Positions 35,341 to 43,995 of a stretch of 64,000 bases of DNA are shown here, in pieces. How positions within the stretch are numbered: the first letter of the stretch is position 1; each line of letters starts with the position of its first letter. The position numbers and the translations under genes were made by a program. The DNA is from Lachnospiraceae bacterium. GTDB lineage: Bacteria; Bacillota; Clostridia; Lachnospirales; Lachnospiraceae. The stretch covers positions 1 through 64,000 of the forward strand of contig JALEPL010000007.1 of NCBI GenBank assembly GCA_022766245.1. The letters run 5' to 3'. The notes below the pieces were generated by a model. That model made no database searches. It was not told the DNA's origin and saw only the letters and a list, made by a program, of their open reading frames with translations.

Positions 35341-37011
35341 CTATGATTCCAGTTCCAATACCACCACCTGGCAGTTTTTCAGTGTCAGCTGATCCGCGGT
35401 ATATTCCGGCGTTTCATTGGTTAGAAGCAGTTTTTTTACCGGTTTTTCCAGGTGTAGCACGGCAGTTTTCTCACCAAAGTTTCCGGCAACCAGCATGCGT
35501 TTATCCTCCGATATCCGGTAATAAGCCATCACGGACTCCGTCTTTTCGTAAGCCGGCCGGAAGGTGCCGTAGGTAAATACATCCCGGTATTCAGGGGACT
35601 TTCGCAGGGCAATCAGGGAACGATAATAGTTTAGTACAGAGTCCGGCTCATTTTCCTGGCTGGCCACATTGATAGTATGATAGTTCTCGTTGACCTTTAA
35701 CCAGGGTGTACCGGTGGTGAAACCGGCCTGGGGCGCATCGCTCCACTGCATGGGGGTTCTGGCGTTGTCCCGGCTCATGCTGGAGCATACCTCCAATGCT
35801 TCTGTGTCGCTTAGCCCAGCAGCCCGGGCTACGTGATACTGGTCGATGGTGCTGATGTCATTAAATTCCTCAATGCTGTTCCACTTGGCGTTTTGCATAC
35901 CGATTTCCTGGCCTTGATAGATGAAGGGAATGCCCCGGAGCAGCAGGCTGATGGTGCCCAGCATTTTCGTGCCGGCAGGTGTCTGGTCATAGGGAGGCAG
36001 GAACCGGGACACACCTCTGGGTTCGTCGTGATTTTCGATAATATTGGCCTCGAATCCCACCTTCTGTACGTCGAGCTGTGACTGGATGATGGTATCCCGC
36101 CATTTCTCAAAAGTGATGGGAACTGCGTCATACCAGCCGTGTTTTCCATCGCTGAGGGAGTGGGCGGAGAAGTCGAATATGGTGGAAAAGTAGCCGTCCT
36201 CACCGATGAAGCAGGGCAGTTCCCCTTCTTTTATGTTGAATACTTCTCCCACAGTAAATGCGTCGTGCTTGCGGAAGGTTTCGTCCCGAAGCTCTGTGAG
36301 AAATGCATCAATTCCATCCACAGACTCTACCATGCGCCAGCAGCTGGCCATGCTGTCCGCACCGTCGGCGGGTAGATCCGGGAAATCCAAATCCTTTTTG
36401 ATATTGATGATAGCGTCGATACGGAAGCCGGATAGCCCTTTTTGCAGCCACCAGTTCACCATATCATAAAGCTTTTGACGGAGCTTAGGATTCTCCCAGT
36501 TTAGATCCGGCTGCTCCCTGGCAAACATATGTAGGTAGTACAGGTCAGTGCCCGGAACCGGTTCCCAGCAGCTTCCGCCAAAGTAGGAGCGCAGATTGTT
36601 GGGAGCGTTGCCCTCCTTGCCGGGACGAAAGTAGAAGTAGTCCGCATACTCCCCATAGGGATCTGCCAATGCCTTTTGAAACCACTCATGTTCACTGGAG
36701 CAGTGATTGATCACCAGATCCATGATAATGTGCAGATCCCGTTTCTTAGCCTCCGCCAACAGCTCATCAAACTCCTCCATGGTGCCGAATTCCTCAGCAA
36801 TAGCATAGTAGTCGGAAATGTCATAGCCCTGATCCACAAAGGGGGATTTGTAAATGGGGGAGAGCCAGATAATGTCCACACCCAGTTCTTTTAAATAGTC
36901 TAGCTTTGAAATAATTCCCCGCAGATCGCCGATGCCATCCCCATTAGAATCGCAAAAACTTTTGGGATAAATTTGATATGCCACCTTGTCGTGCCACCAT
37001 TTTTTGGTCAT
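35341..37011 (-). CDS. GH13 alpha-glucosidase (oligo-1,6-glucosidase type)
   Basis: A cytoplasmic TIM-barrel enzyme that hydrolyses short alpha-glucosides. GH13 regions are visible: DLVINHCS (I), GFRIDAI with the nucleophile Asp (II), FTVGEVF with the acid Glu (III) and IENHDEPR (IV). The residue after the nucleophile is Ala, whereas oligo-1,6-glucosidases usually have Val and alpha-1,4 enzymes Thr, so the linkage preference is open. The reverse-strand start at 37011 follows AAAGGAG; an upstream in-frame ATG at 37068 has no such site. The divergent AraC gene is the likely regulator. Confidence 0.92.
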   Translation of the reverse strand: MTKKWWHDKVAYQIYPKSFCDSNGDGIGDLRGIISKLDYLKELGVDIIWLSPIYKSPFVDQGYDISDYYAIAEEFGTMEEFDELLAEAKKRDLHIIMDLVINHCSSEHEWFQKALADPYGEYADYFYFRPGKEGNAPNNLRSYFGGSCWEPVPGTDLYYLHMFAREQPDLNWENPKLRQKLYDMVNWWLQKGLSGFRIDAIINIKKDLDFPDLPADGADSMASCWRMVESVDGIDAFLTELRDETFRKHDAFTVGEVFNIKEGELPCFIGEDGYFSTIFDFSAHSLSDGKHGWYDAVPITFEKWRDTIIQSQLDVQKVGFEANIIENHDEPRGVSRFLPPYDQTPAGTKMLGTISLLLRGIPFIYQGQEIGMQNAKWNSIEEFNDISTIDQYHVARAAGLSDTEALEVCSSMSRDNARTPMQWSDAPQAGFTTGTPWLKVNENYHTINVASQENEPDSVLNYYRSLIALRKSPEYRDVFTYGTFRPAYEKTESVMAYYRISEDKRMLVAGNFGEKTAVLHLEKPVKKLLLTNETPEYTADQLTLKNCQVVVLELES

Positions 37012-37159
37012 AGTAATCGCTCCTTTTATCATGTAATTGGATTGTTTTTCTTTTCTTGCAAGAATCATCTTATTGCTTTATACTGCCATTATAGAAATCA
37101 AATATATAATTTGCTTGCAATATATTTGCAATATATAACACAATCCTGCGCTCGGGGAT

Positions 37160-37236
37160 TGCTCACACCTGAATCATGTTTTTTCGGCCTCATCAGCAAG
37201 TGATTCGGCCTGTTCTGAACAGTTACATTTATTCGA
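37160..37236 (+). repeat. Dispersed repeat copy between glucosidase and AraC genes
   Basis: From GCTCACA through CTGAATCATGTT, CCTCATCAGCAAGTGATTC, CTGTTCTGAACAG and TTATTCG it matches the unit at 1-191 with few changes. The upstream half and the terminal hairpin are missing. It lies 39 bases before the AraC start, inside its leader. Confidence 0.88.
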
Positions 37237-37274
37237 GTATATTACATATATTACAGGAAAGGTTGGCAATTTAA

Positions 37275-38150
37275 ATGAAAAAATTACATACTCTTGCGTT
37301 AGAGCAAAAGGAGGCCGCCAAGCACGGCGAAGTGTATTTTCCAATGCAAAAATATGTGACTACCCTGGACGCATCTTATCCGGTGGTGGTGACCCATTGG
37401 CATGAGGAGGCAGAATTTACCATGATCCGGTCCGGCAGTGCCATGTATCAGATCGATCTGGAGGATTATCCGGTCGAGGAGGGGGATCTACTGTTTATCC
37501 CGCCACGACTATTGCATTCTATCACCACACAGCAAGGACAGCAGGCCCGCTCGGATACCTATGTGTTTCATTTAAACTTTCTGGGAGGCAATGGCACGGA
37601 TCTGTGTGCCACCAAGTATCTGACACCGCTGCAAAACAGAGAGTACACCCTGCCTTATCTGATTAAGCCGGATCATCCGGCCTATGCTTCTCTGCGCAAG
37701 CTGTTTGAGCAGATTCATACTCTGTATGACGAAACGGTATTTGGCTATGAGTTGGCGTTGAAAGCCTTGTTTTTGCAGACGGTGTTCTTATTGCTTCAGT
37801 ATGGGGAAAAGGATGAGACAGCGGATCATACCACTTCGGATAAACTGAAAACCGTGTTGGATTATATGGAACTGCATTATGCCGAGCCTTTGACCGTGGG
37901 GGATTTGGCGGCACAGTGCTATTTCAGTGAATATCATTTTATGCGGTTTTTTAAGAAGCACATCAATATGACCTGTGTGGAATATATCAATAATCTGCGG
38001 TTAGAAAAAGCAGTGGAAATGTTTGAACAGGGAAACACCTCCATTTTAGATGTTTCCCTGTCCGTAGGATTTCATAATCTATCGTATTTTCATAAGGTGT
38101 TCAAGCGGAGATACCACATGACACCTAAGGAGTTTCTGCGACAACTGTAA
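37275..38150 (+). CDS. AraC-family regulator with cupin sensor
   Basis: Residues ~25-140 form a cupin ligand-binding domain (THWHEEAEFTMIRSG, EEGDLLFIPPRLLHSI). The C-terminal ~100 residues carry two helix-turn-helix units: LTVGDLAAQCYFSEYHFMRF and LDVSLSVGFHNLSYFHKVFK, ending RYHMTPKEF. Such regulators usually activate sugar-use genes. It is divergent from the glucosidase, with a 263-base spacer. It converges with tyrS, the stops being only four bases apart. Confidence 0.93.
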   Translation: MKKLHTLALEQKEAAKHGEVYFPMQKYVTTLDASYPVVVTHWHEEAEFTMIRSGSAMYQIDLEDYPVEEGDLLFIPPRLLHSITTQQGQQARSDTYVFHLNFLGGNGTDLCATKYLTPLQNREYTLPYLIKPDHPAYASLRKLFEQIHTLYDETVFGYELALKALFLQTVFLLLQYGEKDETADHTTSDKLKTVLDYMELHYAEPLTVGDLAAQCYFSEYHFMRFFKKHINMTCVEYINNLRLEKAVEMFEQGNTSILDVSLSVGFHNLSYFHKVFKRRYHMTPKEFLRQL

Positions 38151-38154
38151 GGGC

Positions 38155-39378
38155 TTATTTTGCCACAATCTTGCAGAACTTCTTTTTGCCACGTTTTAAC
38201 ACGAATTCCTCCGCATTGATAGCATCCGGTGTGTAGATGGCTTTTACATCGGTGACCTTTTCGCCATTTACAGTGACGCCGCCTTGTTCTACTGCACGGC
38301 GTGCTTCGGAACGGGTAGGACACAGTCCTGCTGCAACCAAAAGTCCCATGATGTCGATGACGCCGTCTTTTAAATCTGCCTCTGTGATCTCAGCCACCGG
38401 CATGTTTTCCGTGTTTCCACCGGAGAACAAAGCTCTGGCACCTTCCTGTGCCTTTTTGGCTTCTTCCTCGCCGTGTACCAATGCGGTAAGCTCGTAAGCT
38501 AAGATTTCTTTGGCCTGATTCAACTGGCTGCCTTCCCATTTGTCCATATCATCGATCTGCTCTAATGGCAGGAAGGTCAGCATCCGCAGACATTTCAGCA
38601 CATCAGAGTCAGATACGTTTCTCCAGTACTGGTAGAAGTCGAAGGGTGAGGTCTTGTTGGGATCTAGCCATACTGCACCGGACTGGGTTTTACCCATTTT
38701 CTTGCCCTCAGAGTTCAGCAGAAGATTGATCGTCATGGCGTAAGCATCCTTGCCCAGCTTCCGGCGGATCAGCTCGGTGCCGCCCAGCATGTTGCTCCAC
38801 TGGTCGTCTCCGCCGAACTGCATGTTGCATCCGTATTTCTGGAACAGGGTGTAAAAGTCGTAGCTCTGCATGATCATGTAGTTGAACTCTAAGAAACTTA
38901 GGCCTTTCTCCATACGCTGCTTGTAGCATTCTGCAGTCAGCATGCGATTTACGGAGAAGTGTGCGCCCACTTCACGGAGAACCTCCACGTAGTTTAAGTC
39001 CAGCAGCCAGTCCGCGTTATTTACCATGAGAGCCTTGTCGTCGGAAAAGTCAATAAAACGGCTCATCTGCTGCTTGAAGCAGTCGCAGTTGTGCTGAATG
39101 GTCTCCTTGGTCATCATCTGACGCATGTCGGTACGTCCGGATGGATCACCGATCATGGCAGTTCCGCCACCGATCAGGGCAATGGGCTTATTGCCGGCCA
39201 TCTGCAGACGCTTCATCAGGCACAGAGCCATAAAGTGTCCCACATGGAGACTGTCAGCGGTGGGGTCAAAGCCGATGTAAAACACAGCCTTTCCGTTGTT
39301 GATCATGTCCTTGATTTCGTCTTCGTTTGTTACCTGGGCAATCAGTCCCCGGGCAACTAATTCATCGTATAAAGTCAT
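38155..39378 (-). CDS. tyrS: Tyrosyl-tRNA synthetase
   Basis: A class I synthetase that charges tRNA-Tyr. The HIGH-type motif is LHVGH (residues ~45-49), the KMSKS-type motif KMGKT, and tyrosine-site residues lie in YMIMQSYDF and [12 protein letters not shown]-terminal S4-like RNA-binding domain ([19 protein letters not shown] region) completes the 407 residues. It is controlled by an upstream tyrosine T-box. Confidence 0.97.
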   Translation of the reverse strand: MTLYDELVARGLIAQVTNEDEIKDMINNGKAVFYIGFDPTADSLHVGHFMALCLMKRLQMAGNKPIALIGGGTAMIGDPSGRTDMRQMMTKETIQHNCDCFKQQMSRFIDFSDDKALMVNNADWLLDLNYVEVLREVGAHFSVNRMLTAECYKQRMEKGLSFLEFNYMIMQSYDFYTLFQKYGCNMQFGGDDQWSNMLGGTELIRRKLGKDAYAMTINLLLNSEGKKMGKTQSGAVWLDPNKTSPFDFYQYWRNVSDSDVLKCLRMLTFLPLEQIDDMDKWEGSQLNQAKEILAYELTALVHGEEEAKKAQEGARALFSGGNTENMPVAEITEADLKDGVIDIMGLLVAAGLCPTRSEARRAVEQGGVTVNGEKVTDVKAIYTPDAINAEEFVLKRGKKKFCKIVAK

Positions 39379-39695
39379 ACGCTCCTCCTTAAAAAACTAA
39401 AAATCCCCCGTCCCCTTCCTGGAAACCCAAGAAGAAAGGACGAGGGGGGAATCTCGTGTTACCACCTTTATTTACAGATCACTCACATGATCTGCCTTAT
39501 GGAGTGCAAACACACTCCTGCACGAATAACGGATGCAATTCCGTCACAGCCTACTTTCCATCAAAAATGGATTTGGGTGTGAAGCTCGGGGATGTATTCG
39601 CCGTGGATCATGCCTGCACCTCTCAGCATCCGGTAACTCTCTGTTGGCTGTGTGCCATGCTACTTTTTCCCGTCAAAGCATTTACTTTTTAAGCT
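39379..39695 (-). promoter_or_regulatory. Tyrosine-specific T-box leader of tyrS
   Basis: Reverse strand. The conserved T-box core AAGGTGGTAACACGAG lies at 39457-39472 and would pair with the uncharged tRNA acceptor end. Stem I contains the specifier GCGAATACATC, whose TAC (39594-39596) is a tyrosine codon. The leader ends in a terminator hairpin (39401-39450). Uncharged tRNA-Tyr should switch to the antiterminator and allow tyrS expression. Confidence 0.93.
39401..39450 (-). terminator. T-box terminator of tyrS
   Basis: On the reverse strand CCCCCCTCGTCC pairs with GGACGGGGGA and is followed by TTTTTAG. The 5' arm is adjacent to the T-box core, as needed for the antiterminator switch. Confidence 0.9.
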
Positions 39696-39701
39696 TTTTT
39701 T

Positions 39702-39730
39702 ATTATAAAAACGGAAGACGGGTTTGTCAA
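39702..39730 (-). promoter_or_regulatory. Consensus promoter of the tyrS T-box transcript
   Basis: Reverse strand TTGACA (39725-39730) and TATAAT (39702-39707) with a 17-base spacer, a perfect match. It lies just after the stop of the Na/Pi transporter gene, so tyrS has its own transcript. Confidence 0.92.
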
Positions 39731-39737
39731 CGGAAAA

Positions 39738-41534
39738 TTATGCTTTGGCTTTTTTCTTCGCTTTCTTGTAATTATTGATATTGTATTTCTGCTCGTAAGC
39801 CTCCATATATGCGGTGTAGGAATCATCTCGCAGTTCCCGGACACTCTTCAGATATTCATGGGTGTCAAAGTCTGCAGTCTCCAGCTCGATCATGGCTACT
39901 GCGATGTTGGAGCAATGTGCTGCAATACGTTCCAGATTGGTGAGCATATCGTTGAAGGAGAAACCTTGCTCTAAGTTACATTTTCCCTGACTCAGACGGG
40001 AAACGTGGCGCAGTTTCAAGTCGTTGCATAGGATGGAAATCCACTCACGGAGAGGCTCTACCTGGACAGCCATTTTCAGATCATCATTGATAAATGCATT
40101 CACGGTAAGCTCCACCACTTCTTTCACTGCGGAAGTCAGCACATCCAATTCGTATTGGGCTTCGTCGGAGAAGGAAATCCTTTTCTCGTGCAGTTCACTG
40201 GCTACCAGGGACAGGTTCACGGCGTGATCCCCCAACCGCTCAAAATCACTGACGCTATGCAACATCTTGGATGCCTGGGTGGACTGCTGGATGGACAGTT
40301 CATTTCCGGTAATCTGCATCAGGTAAGTGCCCAGCTTATCCTCGTATTTATCGATAAGATTTTCTTTTTCCTGCACTTTCTGAAATTTGTCTGTTGTAAA
40401 ATTGGTAAACAGGCTTAGGGCGCGGAAAACATTTTTCCGGGATTTTTTTGCCATACCGTTCATGGCCAGGTGGCTTTGCTCCAGAGCAAGAGCAGGATAA
40501 GCAATAAATCGTTCCTCTAAAAGATCGAAATCGGCCTGATCTTCCATGTCTTCCGGCGAATCCTTTACCAGGGCAAACACCAGCTTCTCAATAAACCTGG
40601 TAAAAGGAAGCAGCACCAGAATGGTAGCAGTTCGGTAAACCGTATTTAACAAGGCAATCTGTACCGGACCCATTTTTGCATCCACAAAGGAAAAATGGGC
40701 AAAAGCGTTTACCGCATAGAATACAATGCCCCAGAAAATCATACCGAACAGGTCGTTGATGAGATAAATCAGGGCGGTACGTTTTCCGTTCTTGTTGGTT
40801 CCGATGGAGGATAAAAGCACAGGGCAGGCAGCACCGACGCCGATTCCCAACGTAATAGGGAAAGCGGATGCGAAGGTGATTCCTCCGGTCATGGACAGAG
40901 CCTGCATGATGCCTACCGAAGCAGAAGCACTCTGCAGCACGGCGGTAAACAGGATGCCTACTAAAATACCGATTAATGGGTTGGAAAACATAGAGAAAGC
41001 GTTGATGAAATGTTCGTTTTCCTTTAAGGGAGCAACGGCACCGCTCATGGACTGCATACCTACCATCAAAATGGCAAAGCCCAGCATGATATCGCCTACG
41101 TTCCGATAGGCGACTTTTTTCACAAACATTTTAAAAATGATACCGATGATAGCTACAACAGCAGAGATGGTAGCGGTGGATAAAAGCTGTGCCATACCGC
41201 TGGAGCCTTCAATATAGGAAAGACACAGAATCCAGCCTGTGATACTGGTTCCGATATTGGCTCCCATAATGATACCAATGGACTGAGCCACCTTCATCAT
41301 ACCGGAGTTTACAAAACCCACTACCATAACAGTGGTTGCGGATGAGGACTGGATGATGGCGGTCACCAACGCACCCAGCAAAACACCCTTGATAGGAGTA
41401 CTGGTCAGTTTATAGAGAATTAGCTCCAGCTTGTTTCCGGCCACCTTCTTCAGGCCGTCTCCCATGAGTGACATACCAAACAGAAACAGGGCAATGCCGC
41501 TTAACAGGGTTAATACCATAGATATTCCGTTCAT
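39738..41534 (-). CDS. Na/Pi cotransporter with PhoU-like tail
   Basis: Residues ~1-320 are the Na/Pi-II cotransporter family, with the two inverted QSSSA repeats (ALVTAIIQSSSATTVMVVGF and FTAVLQSASASVGIMQAL) and GANIGTSITGWIL. Residues ~350-590 are a PhoU-like helical domain (LHSVSDFERLGDHAVNLS, NLERIAAHCSNIAVAM). It probably takes up phosphate with sodium, with the tail as regulator. The reverse-strand ATG 41534 follows GAGAGGATAAG; an upstream in-frame start adds seven residues and is not favoured. Confidence 0.92.
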   Translation of the reverse strand: MNGISMVLTLLSGIALFLFGMSLMGDGLKKVAGNKLELILYKLTSTPIKGVLLGALVTAIIQSSSATTVMVVGFVNSGMMKVAQSIGIIMGANIGTSITGWILCLSYIEGSSGMAQLLSTATISAVVAIIGIIFKMFVKKVAYRNVGDIMLGFAILMVGMQSMSGAVAPLKENEHFINAFSMFSNPLIGILVGILFTAVLQSASASVGIMQALSMTGGITFASAFPITLGIGVGAACPVLLSSIGTNKNGKRTALIYLINDLFGMIFWGIVFYAVNAFAHFSFVDAKMGPVQIALLNTVYRTATILVLLPFTRFIEKLVFALVKDSPEDMEDQADFDLLEERFIAYPALALEQSHLAMNGMAKKSRKNVFRALSLFTNFTTDKFQKVQEKENLIDKYEDKLGTYLMQITGNELSIQQSTQASKMLHSVSDFERLGDHAVNLSLVASELHEKRISFSDEAQYELDVLTSAVKEVVELTVNAFINDDLKMAVQVEPLREWISILCNDLKLRHVSRLSQGKCNLEQGFSFNDMLTNLERIAAHCSNIAVAMIELETADFDTHEYLKSVRELRDDSYTAYMEAYEQKYNINNYKKAKKKAKA

Positions 41535-41599
41535 TTTCTTATCCTCTCGTAACAAGTCAATACAGTTACATGCGTTGCATTATCTTCATACAAAATCCA

Positions 41600-41656
41600 T
41601 GAATCATGTTTTTACGACCTCATCAGCAAGTGATTCGGCCTGTTCTGAACAATTAC
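41600..41656 (+). repeat. Dispersed repeat copy upstream of Na/Pi gene
   Basis: TGAATCATGTTTTTACGACCTCATCAGCAAGTGATTCGGCC and the slightly mutated palindrome are shared with the unit at 1-191; the terminal hairpin and middle module are missing. It lies in the 5' leader or promoter area of the reverse Na/Pi gene and before the riboswitch. Confidence 0.88.
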
Positions 41657-41734
41657 CAGAATTTTTATACACATTATAACGCAGTTGACACAATCATTAC
41701 AATAATTTTACAAAAATCATTTACAAAAAACTGT

Positions 41735-41763
41735 TTGACAAATGAGCGGTTTTCTCTTATTGT
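41735..41763 (+). promoter_or_regulatory. Promoter of riboswitch-antiporter transcript
   Basis: TTGACA (41735-41740), 17-base spacer, TATTGT (41758-41763). The transcript would start near 41770, just before the aptamer. Confidence 0.65.
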
Positions 41764-41769
41764 TAATAC

Positions 41770-41862
41770 TAACTGATGAGGGAGTAGTTCGCGCACTGGC
41801 GTGATTTGTCAACAGCCTCGGTCTGATGTAGACCTGGCAAATCTTAAAGAATGAGACTCATG
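41770..41862 (+). promoter_or_regulatory. yybP-ykoY (manganese) riboswitch aptamer
   Basis: The pattern GATGAGGGAGTAG, then GTCAACAGCCTCGGTCTG, ACCTGGCAAA and AAAGAATGAGACTCAT fits the yybP-ykoY class. P1 pairs ATGAG (41776-41780) with CTCAT (41857-41861). The same CTCAT is part of the following terminator stem. Metal binding that holds P1 should therefore block termination, giving an ON switch. It precedes a cation antiporter, which fits metal control. The class call is from motif memory, not a covariance search. Confidence 0.8.
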
Positions 41863-41917
41863 CATGTGGAGCACAATCATAGTAATCGTGATTGTGTCAC
41901 ATGCATGGGTCTTTTTT
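41855..41917 (+). terminator. Riboswitch expression-platform terminator
   Basis: GACTCATGCATGTG (41855-41868) pairs with CACATGCATGGGTC (41898-41911). The nested inner stem is CACAATCA/TGATTGTG, and six Ts follow. The outer left arm shares CTCAT with the aptamer P1. Confidence 0.92.
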
Positions 41918-41959
41918 CATCTCATCAAAAATGAAAAACAGGCATAAGGAGGTCTGAAT

Positions 41960-42922
41960 ATGACAGGAATATGGACGTATGTATTATTGGTGGTGGGCTT
42001 TGTCCTGCTGATCAAGGGAGCTGACTTTTTCGTGGAGGGAAGCTCCGATGTGGCAAAGAAATTAAAGGTGCCGTCTCTGATTATCGGTATGACCATTGTG
42101 GCAATGGGAACCTCGCTCCCGGAATGTGCCGTCAGCATCACTGCATCGATTTCCGGAAACAACCAGCTGGCAGTAAGTAATGTGGTGGGTTCTAACATTT
42201 TTAATTTGATGGTGGTATGTGGTGCCTGTGCACTGTTTACTCCGCTGATGGTAGACCGGGATACGCTGAAAAAGCAGTTCCCGCTGGCAATTCTTGTGGG
42301 AATTCTGCTTTTGGTAACCGGATGTATCGGTATGGAAGTGGGGCATTTGGATGGAATTCTTTATTTGGTGATTTTTGCACTGTTCCTTTGGTGGATGGTT
42401 CGCTCTGCCATGAAGGCACGGGCCGCAGGTCAGCAGGTAGCGGTGGAGGGAGAGCCGGATGTAACAAAGAAGACACATCCCATCTGGCTTTGTATCATCT
42501 TCATCGTGGGCGGTGCGGCAGCCATCGCCGTGGGCGGTGATCTGGTGGTAGACTCCGCAGCAGTGATTGCAGAGACCTTTGGGCTTTCCCAGAATCTCAT
42601 CGGGCTGACCATCGTGGCAGTGGGAACCTCTCTGCCGGAGCTGGTGACTTCTCTGGTGGCAGCGCGGAAAAAAGAGCTGGACATGGCACTGGGTAATGTA
42701 ATTGGCTCCAACATCTTTAACGTTCTGATGGTACTTGGTATTGCAGCAGCCATCAGCCCGGTGGCATTCAATATGGAAAATGTCATCGACATCATCCTGC
42801 TTACTGTGATGAGTCTCGTTGTCTGGGCCTTTGCCTGGAGCAAACAGAAGATTGTGCGCTGGGAGGGCGCTGTGATGCTTGCCATATATGTAGGCTACAT
42901 GGCATACATCATCGCACGGTAA
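41960..42922 (+). CDS. Calcium/sodium antiporter (CaCA, YrbG-like)
   Basis: A polytopic membrane protein with about ten helices and two inverted alpha-repeats: GMTIVAMGTSLPECAVS..GSNIFNL and GLTIVAVGTSLPELVTS..GSNIFNVL. These contain the ion-binding acidic residues of cation/Ca2+ exchangers. It exchanges Na+ or H+ for Ca2+. The riboswitch in front suggests Mn2+ may be the real trigger or substrate. It starts at ATG behind AAGGAGG and stands alone. Confidence 0.93.
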   Translation: MTGIWTYVLLVVGFVLLIKGADFFVEGSSDVAKKLKVPSLIIGMTIVAMGTSLPECAVSITASISGNNQLAVSNVVGSNIFNLMVVCGACALFTPLMVDRDTLKKQFPLAILVGILLLVTGCIGMEVGHLDGILYLVIFALFLWWMVRSAMKARAAGQQVAVEGEPDVTKKTHPIWLCIIFIVGGAAAIAVGGDLVVDSAAVIAETFGLSQNLIGLTIVAVGTSLPELVTSLVAARKKELDMALGNVIGSNIFNVLMVLGIAAAISPVAFNMENVIDIILLTVMSLVVWAFAWSKQKIVRWEGAVMLAIYVGYMAYIIAR

Positions 42923-42927
42923 ATGAT

Positions 42928-43572
42928 TATTTGCGAAAGAGGCACTGGCGAAACTTTTGAATCTGTGATGGTACGATTCCATACGAATAATCTCAGATGG
43001 TTTGCAACTTAGCACATGCAGATAGTATTAGCGGTACAACATTTCGCATTCATGTTCAAAATTTCCCCAAGGTAGGGCTTTTTACGTCAGATGTTTCGAC
43101 TTTGCATTTGGTGAGTGCGATTATTTCCCGCCTCTTCGGGACATGGCAGTTGCCTTGTGCACGCGAGATCGTAAATCTAGCATTCGTAAGCATCCGGCCA
43201 CTCTTCGAGAACTTCACGGCGGGGCGGGAAGAACCGCCGTCCATGGCTTAAATCTTCCCTCAGCGCACATCCTGTGCGCTTCCCCGCCGTTCGCTTATTG
43301 GCCGGATGCGTAACGACTGCACGATTTACTTTACGGTGCACAGGCAATCTGACCATGTCCGCGAAGGGCGTTGGAAATATCGTCGCGGAAAAATGCAAAC
43401 AAAGAAACATCAAATAAACGTAAAAAGCCCGTTGGGAGAAATTTGAACATGAGTGACGAGTTGTACCGCAAATACTATCTGCATGTGCAAAAGATAAACC
43501 ACCGGGTATTATTCGTATGGAATCGTACCCGAAATGAATGAACAGGTTTTGCCAGTGCCTGTTTCTTTGTTA
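42928..43572. repeat. 645-bp imperfect palindrome (giant hairpin element)
   Basis: Almost the whole 750-base gap between the antiporter and flgM is an inverted repeat centred near 43250, with arms of about 320 bases. Matching blocks are collinear: a 22-mer at 42970-42991 and 43508-43529, an 18-mer at 43012-43029 and 43471-43488, a 12-mer at 43075-43086 and 43419-43430, and a 10-mer at 43191-43200 and 43299-43308. Small hairpins sit at the centre (CGGCGG/CCGCCG; GCGCACA/TGTGCGC at 43263-43279). No convincing gene lies in it. It is either two inverted copies of a ~320-base unit or one large structured element. Confidence 0.9.
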
Positions 43573-43591
43573 CAAAAAATTATTTTCGTGC

Positions 43592-43618
43592 TAAGGTTTC
43601 CGAAAAAACATCCGATAA
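43592..43618 (+). promoter_or_regulatory. Sigma-28 promoter of the flgM operon
   Basis: TAAGGTTT, exactly 11 bases, then TCCGATAA; the sigma-28 consensus is TAAAGTTT-N11-GCCGATAA. It lies 20 bases beyond the palindrome and ~57 bases before flgM. Confidence 0.88.
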
Positions 43619-43674
43619 ATATACTAAGACAGCCGGATATGGTTGCCAGTTCAAGGAAGAAAGGAGATGCCGTT

Positions 43675-43950
43675 ATGCGTATAGAAGCCTATAATCAGAT
43701 AGCTTCTGTTTATAAGTCAAACGGTACTGTGAAGACCCAGAAGAGCGCCGGAGTAGCCGGAGGAAAGGATCAGGTTCAGATTTCACAGATCGGGCGGGAT
43801 TATCAGATCGCAAAACAGGCAGTCGCAGAAGCTTCGGACATCAGGGAAGATAAAGTCGCTGAGCTTAAAACAAAAGTACAGTCAGGGAATTACAATGTAG
43901 ATTCCGGAGATTTTGCAAGTGTGCTGTTAGCGAAGTATAACGCACAGTAA
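43675..43950 (+). CDS. flgM: Anti-sigma-28 factor FlgM
   Basis: This 91-residue protein has a disordered, polar N-terminus and the sigma-binding C-terminal helices (EDKVAELKTKVQSGNYNVDSGDFASVLLAKY). The KVQSGNYxVD pattern is typical of FlgM. It holds sigma-28 (FliA) inactive until it is exported through the finished hook-basal body. ATG 43675 follows AAGGAGA at 8 bases; the longer in-frame start at 43534 would run into the palindrome and promoter and is rejected. Confidence 0.88.
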   Translation: MRIEAYNQIASVYKSNGTVKTQKSAGVAGGKDQVQISQIGRDYQIAKQAVAEASDIREDKVAELKTKVQSGNYNVDSGDFASVLLAKYNAQ

Positions 43951-43995
43951 CAGAGGCAGAAACAGTTACAAAAAGCGAAGAAATGAGGATGTGCA

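Noticed and set aside
39456..39778. Forward open frames over the tyrS leader
   Set aside because: The T-box, its terminator and a perfect reverse promoter explain the region.
42062..43015. A 317-codon reverse frame over the antiporter
   Set aside because: It is a shadow of the CaCA gene, and its product is His/Cys-rich with no domain.
42997..43413. Short open frames inside the 645-bp palindrome
   Set aside because: No ribosome-binding sites and no domains; the two strands show mirrored frames as expected from a palindrome.
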